From Collinsella sp. (GTDB lineage Bacteria; Actinomycetota; Coriobacteriia; Coriobacteriales; Coriobacteriaceae), in NCBI GenBank assembly GCA_019414445.1, contig DXMA01000001.1:141777-205776 (forward strand): a stretch of 64,000 bases of DNA, in the 5' to 3' direction. Positions 8,762 to 15,728 of this stretch are shown piece by piece. The notes beneath the pieces were generated by a model. It saw only the letters and a list, made by a program, of their open reading frames with translations. It searched no databases and had not been told where the DNA came from. Made by a program: the position numbers and the translations under genes. Each line of letters starts with the position of its first letter. Within the stretch, counting starts at the first letter, position 1.

Positions 8762-8857
8762 GCCGCGGCCGTGGCTGCCGCTGTGGCGGTGGCAGCTGCT
8801 ATGGCTGTGGCGGTTGCCGTATCTGTTGCCGTGACCGCTGCCGTGTCTGTTGCGTGA
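8762..8857 (+). repeat. GCNGTN-type low-complexity tract after metA
   Basis: A run of GCx and GTx codons (Ala/Val) extends in frame from just after the metA TAG to a TGA at 8855-8857. It looks like simple-sequence expansion. It leads directly into repeat array 1. Confidence 0.6.
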
Positions 8858-8981
8858 TGAGCGTGGAAATCCGGACACACGAGCGTGGATAATCGGACGT
8901 TTGCAACGTGAGCGTGGATAATCTCCCGTTTTTGGCTCACAAGGGGTCTCAAAGCGGGAGATTATCCACGCTCATTTTTTT
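8858..8981 (+). repeat. GAGCGTGGA repeat array 1, ending in a 20-bp hairpin
   Basis: Direct units (consensus [TC]GAGCGTGGAnnnnCGGAC) start at 8858, 8880 and 8909, spaced 22 then 29 nt. The last unit pairs perfectly over 20 bp (8909-8928) with an inverted copy at 8955-8974 and is followed by a T run, so it could terminate metA transcripts. The loop carries CCGTTTTTGGCTCA, also found in array 2. The array and the predicted nuclease gene that follows are separated by 288 nt (8982-9269) with no clear gene. Those 288 nt include a 22-nt-spaced direct repeat GCATTTAGTCAG (9181) / GCATTTGGTCAG (9203). Confidence 0.85.
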
Positions 8982-9269
8982 GCAGCTGCCGTACCGTCGG
9001 CATCATCACGCGTTGAGTACATGCGGACTACATCGCAAACTAGGTAGTTTTGATCCACGGCATATTTTCTTTCAATGAAGTCGGTGGCTTTTGAGGCTCA
9101 AAATGTGGAGACAGGGACCTCTGGACAACCGCTCTACCTGCAGATATGGAGCATTGGCCTAAAACATCCAAAACCGTCAAGCATTTAGTCAGCTGCTGGA
9201 CAGCATTTGGTCAGACTTCGCATGAAACCGTCTGGTACGTTGGCGTCGTTCCAAGAGTTGGGAGGCGAC

Positions 9270-10232
9270 ATGGCAAACGCGACGGCGAATCAAAGACTTA
9301 CAGGCCACATTAAAGCGTGCGAGCAGCAGATGAGCTGCGTGTACGCGCGCACGATGGCGGAGGCAAAGCAGATTGAGCGGCGGGTGGCGGCGGGAAGTCT
9401 CGAAGTGGTCATGCCGGGACTGTACGCGCGTCCGGAATACTGGTCCGAGCTCAAGTTTCGGCAGCGTTATCTGCATCGGGTGCGGGCGCTTGCGCAAAAG
9501 CACCCCGACTGGACGTTTTGCTCCTATACGGCGGCCGTCGTCTATGGTCTTTCGGTTTCGCATGCCAATTTGACGCACATCCATATCGCCGCGATGCCGG
9601 CGCAATCGACGACGCCGGGCTCTCAGGTCATTCGCCATCGCTATGCTCATCGAACACGGGCCAGCCAGATGGATATTGCCGTGACCGATATCGATCAAAC
9701 GATTGCGGATTGCCTGGTCGATGCATCGTTTGTCGAGGGGCTGATCATTGCGGACTCGGCGCTCCATGAGCAGCTTTTGTCGAAGGAGCATCTTGTTGAG
9801 ACGGTCGACAGGCTTGGCTTGAATCGTCGCGGTGTTGTGACGGCGCGCAGGGTCGCGCGGTGTGCCGACGGCTTGTCGGAAAGCGGCGGCGAGTCCAAGG
9901 CGCGTGCGCTGATGATCAAGCGCGGCTGGCAGGTTCCGGAGCTGCAAGTTGAGCTGTTCGACCCGGTTGAGCCGGGAAGGCCGTATCGCGTTGACTACCT
10001 GTGGCGCGTGGGCGACCGGTTGATCATTGGGGAGTTCGATGGATTCGTTAAAAGCGAGAAAGCGGCGGAGGAGGGCAAGCTTGCAAAGGCGCAATTTGAC
10101 GAGCGCCAGCGCGAGTCGAGGCTTTCGATGCTCGATAACTGCAAGATTGTGCGCTTGTGCTGGGATGACCTAAGGGATCCGACAAAGCTCGATCGCAAGC
10201 TCAAGGTTGCCGGCGTGCCGTGTGCCTGCTGA
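9270..10232 (+). CDS. AbiEi-like/DUF559-like predicted DNA-binding nuclease
   Basis: This 320-residue protein has an N-terminal AbiEi-antitoxin-like winged-helix region (residues 15-110; the pattern RRVAAGSLEVVMPGLYARP fits). The C-terminal half resembles DUF559/Vsr-type restriction-fold nucleases, with SGGESKARALMIKRGW, RVDYLWRVGDRLIIGEFDG and a following K. The ES, RVDYLW, EFDG and K positions match the usual acidic/lysine catalytic set. The GGGAGG ribosome binding site fixes the start at 9270 rather than the TTG at 9207. No partner AbiEii toxin is adjacent. Arrays of the GAGCGTGGA repeat lie on both sides. Family placement is by motif only and the substrate is unknown. Confidence 0.6.
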   Translation: MANATANQRLTGHIKACEQQMSCVYARTMAEAKQIERRVAAGSLEVVMPGLYARPEYWSELKFRQRYLHRVRALAQKHPDWTFCSYTAAVVYGLSVSHANLTHIHIAAMPAQSTTPGSQVIRHRYAHRTRASQMDIAVTDIDQTIADCLVDASFVEGLIIADSALHEQLLSKEHLVETVDRLGLNRRGVVTARRVARCADGLSESGGESKARALMIKRGWQVPELQVELFDPVEPGRPYRVDYLWRVGDRLIIGEFDGFVKSEKAAEEGKLAKAQFDERQRESRLSMLDNCKIVRLCWDDLRDPTKLDRKLKVAGVPCAC

Positions 10233-10257
10233 GACGGTTACAGGGCGTTAGGCTGCA

Positions 10258-10480
10258 CGAGCGTGGATAATCGGACACATGAGAGTGGAAATCTGGACGC
10301 GCATTGATTGAGCGTGGATTTTCAGACACGCGAGCGTGGATTTTCGGACGTGTGAATAATGAGCGTGGAAATCCGGACGGATGAGCGTGGAAAAACGGAC
10401 GTTTGCAACATGAGCGTGGATAATCTCCCGTTTTTGGCTCATAAAGGGACTCAAAGGGGGAGATTTTCCACGCTCATTTT
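10258..10480 (+). repeat. GAGCGTGGA repeat array 2, seven units plus hairpin
   Basis: Units start at 10258, 10280, 10309, 10331, 10360, 10382 and 10411. The spacings are 22, 29, 22, 29, 22, 29. The last unit (10411-10429) pairs with an inverted copy at 10458-10476 (one mismatch in 19) and is followed by TTTTT. The distance from the start of the last direct unit to the end of the inverted unit is 66 nt, as in arrays 1 and 3. It fills the gap between the predicted nuclease gene and the 5-formyl-THF cyclo-ligase gene. Confidence 0.9.
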
Positions 10481-10503
10481 TGTGGGGTGCAGCGTGCCAG
10501 CCG

Positions 10504-11100
10504 TTAGGCGCTGATGATGTGGGGTAGCGGCAGGTCGTGGGCGTCGGTGGGAACGTGGTCGACACGCTGCTCGTCAAAGGCGATGCCGATGACGTGGCAT
10601 GTGGGCGAAACTGCAAGCAAGTAGCGGTCATAGCAGCCGCCGCCGTAGCCCAGGCGCGCGCCGGCGCGGTCGAAGGCTACGAGTGGCACGATGGCCATGT
10701 CGAGGGCCTCTGCAGACACGATAGGGAAGCGGTCGCTGTCGATGTCCATGGCCGCGAAGGCCCGCGTGGGGTGGGCGATAAACGGGGCCGCGGACGCATC
10801 GCCGACGGCAACTGCCCGCATGCACATGCGCTGGCCACAAGCTGCGGCGTCTGTTGCCGAGAGCATGCACGGATAGGCCACGCGCCAGCCGCGTTTGGCG
10901 GCAGCTGCGGCAAACGCGGCTGAGTCGACTTCGGAACCCATCGCGGCATAGACGGCAACGGTGTGCGGTGCCGCGGCACCCGAGCTGCCCAGCAACTCAA
11001 CAAGCCGCGCGCAAATGACAGCAGACTTCGCCGCCCGAACATCCAAATCAAGAGCATCGCGCCGAGCAATCATCGCCCGCCGCACTTCAGCCTTGCCCAT
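10504..11100 (-). CDS. 5-formyltetrahydrofolate cyclo-ligase
   Basis: This ATP-dependent enzyme converts 5-formyl-THF to 5,10-methenyl-THF in cytosolic one-carbon metabolism. The 198 residues show the N-terminal basic helix KAEVRRAMIARRDAL and the family hallmark GARLGYGGGCYDRYL near the C-terminus. The start at 11100 was chosen for its GAGGAGG ribosome binding site; a longer frame reaches 11127. It is a single gene with hairpin repeats on its 5' side and array 2 on its 3' side. Confidence 0.92.
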   Translation of the reverse strand: MGKAEVRRAMIARRDALDLDVRAAKSAVICARLVELLGSSGAAAPHTVAVYAAMGSEVDSAAFAAAAAKRGWRVAYPCMLSATDAAACGQRMCMRAVAVGDASAAPFIAHPTRAFAAMDIDSDRFPIVSAEALDMAIVPLVAFDRAGARLGYGGGCYDRYLLAVSPTCHVIGIAFDEQRVDHVPTDAHDLPLPHIISA

Positions 11101-11117
11101 CCCAACCTCCTCTAGCA

Positions 11118-11166
11118 AACCTGCCAAAAAGGGACAGGTTTATTTTGGCAGGTTTTATCTGGGCAA
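11118..11166. repeat. Dispersed hairpin repeat, CCTACCAAAA family, copy 2
   Basis: AACCTGCCAAAA (11118-11129) pairs with TTTTGGCAGGTT (11143-11154) around a GGGACAGG loop. Positions 11133-11166 match the reverse complement of 1445-1478 at 31 of 34 positions. The stem T/C differences are kept paired (TACC/GGTA against TGCC/GGCA). Confidence 0.7.
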
Positions 11167-11174
11167 ATGTCGAA

Positions 11175-11210
11175 ACCACCACAAAGGTGCCTGTCCCCTT
11201 TGTGGTGGTT
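11175..11210. repeat. Dispersed hairpin repeat, GGTGCCTGTCCCC family, copy 1
   Basis: AACCACCACAAAG pairs with CTTTGTGGTGGTT around GTGCCTGTCC. The 27 nt at 11175-11201 are an exact reverse-complement match to 11924-11950. Confidence 0.7.
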
Positions 11211-11228
11211 TTGGCCCATGCGTTAACG

Positions 11229-11558
11229 CTATAGCGCCGCAGCGATCGCTTCAGTCACAAACTTATTGAGTGACTCGCCCTTCTTTGCCGCTGCCAGCGC
11301 CGCCTGTTTGTGGAGCTCAGAGCCCGTTCTTACGTTGAACGAGCCCTTAAAAGCCCGCTCGGGCTCTTTGCCCTTCTCGGCGCAAAACTCAAGGTAATCG
11401 TCGACGGCGTCGTGGAAGCATTGCTCCACTTCTTCAGCCGTGGAGCCTTCAAATACGATTGCGTCCCTAATGCCGGCGACCATACCTGTTAGCACATGCT
11501 GTTCGGCATCGAACTCGACCGGGGCGAAATAACCCTTGTATGCCAAAACGTTACTCAT
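11229..11558 (-). CDS. hicB: HicB-family antitoxin
   Basis: This 109-residue protein has an N-terminal partial RNase-H-like HicB fold (YKGYFAPVEFDAEQHVLTGMV, then a substrate-like acidic stretch DAVDDYLEFCAEKGKEPE). Its C-terminal ribbon-helix-helix DNA-binding segment reads GSFNVRTGSELHKQAAL to the end. HicB neutralises the HicA ribonuclease and represses its own operon. The start at 11558 is supported by GGAGG 6 nt upstream. It overlaps the hicA stop by 8 nt, indicating translational coupling. Confidence 0.9.
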   Translation of the reverse strand: MSNVLAYKGYFAPVEFDAEQHVLTGMVAGIRDAIVFEGSTAEEVEQCFHDAVDDYLEFCAEKGKEPERAFKGSFNVRTGSELHKQAALAAAKKGESLNKFVTEAIAAAL

Positions 11559-11814
11559 GACTACCTCCGACATCTTGCAGAAAGCGAACGATGTTTCGAA
11601 TGGTCCCCGCTGTCAATTCGTCAGATGGATGAGGCGCGTGCATTACGAACATCCTGCCATCTGATGGCCTGTAGAAGCGAACGCGCGATCCGGATGTCTT
11701 GCCTTTGCTGTCCATTTCAAAGCCATATGAGGCCATGACTTTTAAAAAATCGGCATACCGATACGTCGAAGGGCAGCTAAACAGTTGGGCGATGAGTTTA
11801 TCGGCTCGAGTCAT
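11551..11814 (-). CDS. hicA: HicA-family mRNA interferase toxin
   Basis: This 87-residue protein has the small HicA dsRBD-like fold. Motifs seen are SGSRVRFYRPSDGRMFVMH followed by APHPSDELTAGTIRNIVRFL. In classic HicA the first block is GSH with a catalytic His; here it is GSR. A GSR...HxPHP variant is, as I recall, common in a HicA subgroup, so loss of activity should not be assumed. It is the first gene of a hicA-hicB operon with a palindrome just upstream. Confidence 0.85.
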   Translation of the reverse strand: MTRADKLIAQLFSCPSTYRYADFLKVMASYGFEMDSKGKTSGSRVRFYRPSDGRMFVMHAPHPSDELTAGTIRNIVRFLQDVGGSHE

Positions 11815-11828
11815 CTCGCCTCACATTC

Positions 11829-11849
11829 TGCAACTATATTCTAGTTGCA
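11829..11849. promoter_or_regulatory. hicAB operator palindrome
   Basis: TGCAACTA-TATTC-TAGTTGCA, a perfect 8-bp dyad, ends 15 nt upstream of the hicA start. This is the expected place for HicB autoregulation. A second dyad GAACAAGTGTTC lies at 11898-11909. Confidence 0.6.
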
Positions 11850-11913
11850 ATTTAAGTCCGATGCAAACACTCATAATATAGAACATGTGTACGTATAGAA
11901 CAAGTGTTCGAAT

Positions 11914-11950
11914 CACCACTGAGAAAGGGGACAGGCACCTTTGTGGTGGT
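11914..11950. repeat. Dispersed hairpin repeat, GGTGCCTGTCCCC family, copy 2
   Basis: Positions 11924-11950 are identical over 27 nt to the reverse complement of 11175-11201. The two copies bracket hicAB in inverted orientation. Confidence 0.7.
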
Positions 11951-11982
11951 CTGTGCTGTGGAGTGGGCGTCTGCGGCAGCTC

Positions 11983-12120
11983 GTCTCGATCTGTAACAGT
12001 AACTCGGCAAAATTGGACCCAGTTGTTACAGATTGAGACAAAGAGCTGGTGCCGTTCGGGAACGTCTCGATTTGTAACATCTGGAGCCGATATTGCCGTC
12101 TAGATGTTACAGATTGAGAC
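11983..12120. repeat. Two tandem dyad modules, GTCTCRATYTGTAACA, period 81
   Basis: Arms lie at 11983-11998 and 12024-12039 (module 1) and at 12064-12079 and 12105-12120 (module 2). Each right arm is TGTTACAGATTGAGAC. Loops are both 25 nt and the modules repeat at exactly 81 nt, although the loop sequences are unrelated. This lies downstream of the M16C gene and upstream of hicA. Confidence 0.75.
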
Positions 12121-12164
12121 AAACCGCCGCGGTGGGCTGCGCCGCCTCGCCCAAGCCGCAGAAA

Positions 12165-12203
12165 AAAGGTAGATTTTCGGGCATGTCCCAAAAATCTACC
12201 TTT
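12165..12203. repeat. Dispersed hairpin repeat, TGGGACATGCC family, copy 2; likely terminator of M16C gene
   Basis: AAAGGTAGATTTT pairs with AAAATCTACCTTT. On the minus strand it sits 6 nt past the M16C stop and could terminate it. It matches 7701-7731 in reverse orientation. Confidence 0.6.
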
Positions 12204-12208
12204 GTGCG

Positions 12209-15200
12209 TTAGCCCAGCAGGTCGATGACGTTAAAGCCGGCGTTGCTCTTTGCGATGACGTCTAGGCCGCCAAAGACGCAGGTCGGTGACTCGGTCGCGA
12301 TACGCGTCACGTCGGTGCCGAGCGAGCGCAGCTCACCGGGCGTGGCGGCGAGCATCTGGGCGCGACGCTCCTCGCGCGCATGCGGATCGAGCCCGGCCAG
12401 GTAGGTCGTGTTGCGGCGCTTGGTGAGCGCGTACGGCTTCACCGGCGCGTCCATGCCGCTCACGCAGCTCACGATAAAGCCCTCAAAGGCGGCTTCGTCG
12501 GGCTCAAAGCTGCCAAGCCATGCACCCGCGCGCTCCACGCGCTCAATCGAAGGATCGATCGCCGGGTCGCGGTAGGTGTAGAACGCCGCCTGACGCTCAC
12601 CTGCCGCGCGGAATCCGCAGCCGTACGCCCCGCCCTTCACGCGGATCTCGTTCCACAGGTAGTCGTAGGAGAGCGCGTTGGCAGCCACGGCCCAAGTGCC
12701 TGTCACGTCAATGCCCAGGCGACGCGGGTCGCACGCGCTTGCCGCAAAGCAGATGTCGCTGGGGATCACGAAAGCCTCGTGGCGGTCGCACGGCGCCGGC
12801 ACCACGAGCGCGTCGCGGCCGGCACCATCGCCCGCACCCAGCCCCAGGTCGCCCGCGGCATCCCAGTACGCGTCAAAGTCCTCGTCGCTGCCGGTAAAGC
12901 TCGCCATGCAGCCATCGGCCACAAAGATGCGGTCTGCCAGCTCGGCAAGCTTGGCGCGCAGGTCGTCCAGGCGCTCGTCAAAGTGGTCGAGCAGATCGCG
13001 CAGGAACAGGTAGAAGTCCACGCCCGAAAGCTGCTCACGCACCACGGCCGAAGGTGAGCTGTAGCTCATCGCGCGACCGAGTGCCGCCGAGTGACCGTTG
13101 TTGATAAAGCCCTGCTCAAGCCCAATGCGAATCTGTGTGAGCACGTCGCGAACGCGGTCGGCATCGGCATCGAGCAAAAGCGTGCTCGACCACACCTCGC
13201 GCGGCAGGCTCGCCAGCGCGTCGATCTTTTCGGACAGGGCACCGGCGCTCACTAGCAGGTAGGGGCGTACGCCATCCACGTCGGGCTGGGTCATGACCTC
13301 GGTCGTAAAGCTCAAAAAGCCCAGCTTGCCGGCGAGCAAGTTGTCGAGTTCCTCGGCCGAGTGCTCGCTCGTGGGCAGCTGCTTGAGCAGGCGGCAGAGC
13401 AGCGTCACGTAGGGCAGGTCCTCAAACGCGACGCAGCTCAGGTCGAAGTACTGCATGGCGTAGGCCAGACGGTTGGTGGGGATGCCGTGGCGCAGGCAGG
13501 GGATGGGTGCGGTCGTGTCCACGACCAGCGGCGGCTCGGGGCGCGCCTCGCCAATGTCGGATACGCGCAGGCGCGGCAGTGTGGCCTTGTCCTCGGGCGT
13601 GTCTTCGGCCTCCTGCGCGGCACGCAGTACGGCCGTGCGCTCGACCACGTCGGCCAGCTCGGCATCGGTCATGGCGTCGCGCTTGGCTGCCAGCTCGGCA
13701 GCTTCGGCGCCCTCCGCACCCTCGGCGGCGTCTACCGGAACCAGCTCGACCAGCGCCATATGGTCGTTCTCCAGCACGAGCTCGTGCAGCAGGTCCTCAA
13801 AATAGCTGCCGTCCAGCTCACCACGCAGCTCCTCGTACACCGGGCCGTACTTGAGTGCCAGCGTCGCGGCGTCGTCATCGTAGAGCCAGGTGCTCAGCGC
13901 GTCGCATGCAATGGCCACGCCGTCGGCGATACCGTAGTCGCGCTGGCGCAGGTCGTATTCGTTGCTGCTGATGATGGCTTCCAGGCGCTCGCGCGGAACG
14001 CCATACTCGCATAGGTCGCGGCAGGCGTCCTGGAACGCGCGGCGCAGCTCGCGCGCCACGCCGGGCTGCGCGTTTTGCAGCATGATGAGCTCGTAGGGCT
14101 GCAGGCTCTCGGCCGCGGTGTAGCTCGCCACGTTGCCGCCCAGGCCGGCGGCCAGAATGGCCTTCTTAACCGGCGCCTCGTTGGAGCCCAACAGTGCCTC
14201 GAACAGGATGTCCGCCGCGATTGTGCGCTTGCGGTCGAGCGCGCTGCCCAGCACCAGGCCCAGGCCCACCAAGGCGTTCTCGGGTGTAGTGGCCATCTCG
14301 ACGCGCTTGTACTCGCAGGTCACAGGCGCCTGCACGTCCAGCGGATTGGGCGCCAGCGCGGACGGGTCCTCGCCGTCGGCAACGGCGGCGTCCATGCGGC
14401 GGCTCGCGGCATTCGACTGCGACAGATAGCGCTCGTCCAAAAAGGCCAGTGCGCGGTCCACGTCCAGATCTCCATAGAGCGTGATGTAGGAGTTGGAGGG
14501 GTTGTAGTGGCGCGCGTGCGTATCTAGGAACTGCTCGTAGGTGAGCGCGGGAATCGCGCGCGGGTCGCCGCCGCTCTCGTGCGCATAGGCGGTGTCGGGA
14601 TAGAGCGCAGCATTGACGGCGTCGTCCAGCACGCTCATAGGGTCGGACAGCGCGCCCTTCATCTCGTTGAACACCACGCCGTTGTAGCGCAGCGTGCCCT
14701 CGCGCAGGCTCGCGGAGCTGCCGTCGCCCTCGCTCTCGACGCCCTCCGGCAGGTCCAGCTCGTAGTGCCAGCCCTCTTGCTCAAAAATGGTGGGCTTGGT
14801 ATAGATGGCCGGGTTGAACACCGCGTCCAGGTACACGTCCATCAGGTTGTACAGGTCCTGCTCGTTGGTGGTGGCAACGGGGTAGATGGTCTTGTCGGGG
14901 TAAGTCATGGCGTTGAGGAACGTCTGCATGGAGCTCTTGATCAGGTCGACAAACGGCTCCTTGACGGGAAACTTGGCCGATCCGCACAGCACCGAGTGCT
15001 CAAGAATATGGAACACGCCGGTGGAATCGGCCGGCGGCGTCTTAAAGCCAATGGCAAAGGCCTTGTTTTCGTCGTCGCACGCCAGGTACAGCAGGCGAGC
15101 GCCCGAGGCGGTGTGGCGCAGCACGTAGGCGTCCGAGTCGAGCTCGGGCACGGTCTCGCAGCGCTCGACGGCAAAGCCGTGGCAGGTGGTACCGGGAACC

Positions 15201-15247
15201 AGCAGCGCGGCAGCGGCGGCGCGCGGGTCGGTTGAGGTGGTGGACAT
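12209..15247 (-). CDS. M16C-family zinc metallopeptidase (presequence protease-like)
   Basis: This 1012-residue protein has the usual length of a single-chain M16C (PreP/Cym1-type) peptidase made of four M16 modules. Near the N-terminus is the inverted zinc motif HILEHSVLCGS (HxxEH), then the family pattern PVKEPFVDLIKSSMQTFLNAMTYPDKTIYP and a distal zinc ligand region. The C-terminal half contains the R/Y substrate-binding region (RVKGGAYGCGF). These enzymes degrade short unfolded peptides inside a closed chamber. There is no signal peptide, so it is cytosolic. The start at 15247 follows AAAGGAGAC; the longer frame runs into repeat array 3 and is not real. Confidence 0.93.
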   Translation of the reverse strand: MSTTSTDPRAAAAALLVPGTTCHGFAVERCETVPELDSDAYVLRHTASGARLLYLACDDENKAFAIGFKTPPADSTGVFHILEHSVLCGSAKFPVKEPFVDLIKSSMQTFLNAMTYPDKTIYPVATTNEQDLYNLMDVYLDAVFNPAIYTKPTIFEQEGWHYELDLPEGVESEGDGSSASLREGTLRYNGVVFNEMKGALSDPMSVLDDAVNAALYPDTAYAHESGGDPRAIPALTYEQFLDTHARHYNPSNSYITLYGDLDVDRALAFLDERYLSQSNAASRRMDAAVADGEDPSALAPNPLDVQAPVTCEYKRVEMATTPENALVGLGLVLGSALDRKRTIAADILFEALLGSNEAPVKKAILAAGLGGNVASYTAAESLQPYELIMLQNAQPGVARELRRAFQDACRDLCEYGVPRERLEAIISSNEYDLRQRDYGIADGVAIACDALSTWLYDDDAATLALKYGPVYEELRGELDGSYFEDLLHELVLENDHMALVELVPVDAAEGAEGAEAAELAAKRDAMTDAELADVVERTAVLRAAQEAEDTPEDKATLPRLRVSDIGEARPEPPLVVDTTAPIPCLRHGIPTNRLAYAMQYFDLSCVAFEDLPYVTLLCRLLKQLPTSEHSAEELDNLLAGKLGFLSFTTEVMTQPDVDGVRPYLLVSAGALSEKIDALASLPREVWSSTLLLDADADRVRDVLTQIRIGLEQGFINNGHSAALGRAMSYSSPSAVVREQLSGVDFYLFLRDLLDHFDERLDDLRAKLAELADRIFVADGCMASFTGSDEDFDAYWDAAGDLGLGAGDGAGRDALVVPAPCDRHEAFVIPSDICFAASACDPRRLGIDVTGTWAVAANALSYDYLWNEIRVKGGAYGCGFRAAGERQAAFYTYRDPAIDPSIERVERAGAWLGSFEPDEAAFEGFIVSCVSGMDAPVKPYALTKRRNTTYLAGLDPHAREERRAQMLAATPGELRSLGTDVTRIATESPTCVFGGLDVIAKSNAGFNVIDLLG

Positions 15248-15336
15248 ATGCAGTCTCCTTTGACGCCCCAGCGGGGGCGAATCGAGTCGAATCCTCGAGA
15301 GTATACCCATATGGGGCCTTCGACCAATCTGCCGCA

Positions 15337-15455
15337 CGAGCGTGGATTTTCGGACACACGAGCGTGGAAATTCGGACGCCCGCCAAATAGCAGTGGATTT
15401 TCGGACGAAATCGGCCGCCAAAAGCCTAGAAACCGTCCAAATAACCACGCTCGTG
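15337..15455 (+). repeat. GAGCGTGGA repeat array 3
   Basis: Direct units start at 15337, 15359 and 15388 (spacing 22, 29). An inverted unit ends at 15453, 66 nt from the start of the last direct unit. The units are more diverged here (TAGCAGTGG for the third) and the terminal stem is imperfect, yet all spacings are kept. It lies between the divergent M16C and GntR genes. Confidence 0.8.
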
Positions 15456-15476
15456 CGTCAACTACGTATCTCTCAC

Positions 15477-15512
15477 CTCACATTCATCTCTACGACGAGG
15501 GATGAATGTGAG
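15477..15512. repeat. CTCACATTCATC dyad next to array 3
   Basis: CTCACATTCATC (15477-15488) and GATGAATGTGAG (15501-15512) form a perfect 12-bp dyad with a 12-nt spacer. The stretch from the inverted GAGCGTGG unit into this dyad is homologous to 20575-20620. The rest of 15513-15728 is AT-rich, with a TACAAT -10-like box at 15673. Confidence 0.55.
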
Positions 15513-15728
15513 ACAGGTAGAAGATAAAAATCAATCGGCTTATCGGATGCATATACCGCCATCAGATTGAAGTTGTATGCGGAAATGGATGGACTCTACA
15601 CCGCTTACGCAAAATAACCCCTCGTTTGCTAAAACATTATAGGAAATGGCGTGGAGTGCTAAAAAGTTCTAATACAATATAAGTCATTTATCTATAAGCT
15701 GCTGATTCCTTGTAAAGGTATGGTTGAT

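Noticed and set aside
8858..10480. GAGCGTGGA arrays as a CRISPR array
   Set aside because: Units are about 18 nt with alternating 22/29 spacing, leaving only 4-11 nt between units, and no cas genes are nearby.
11551..11814. hicA as a pseudogene because GSH is GSR
   Set aside because: GSR with a downstream HxPHP is a form I recall from a HicA subgroup, the frame is intact and the operon with hicB is normal.
15248..15448. N-terminal extension of the M16C peptidase to 15448
   Set aside because: It reads through repeat array 3; AAAGGAGAC before 15247 marks the real start.
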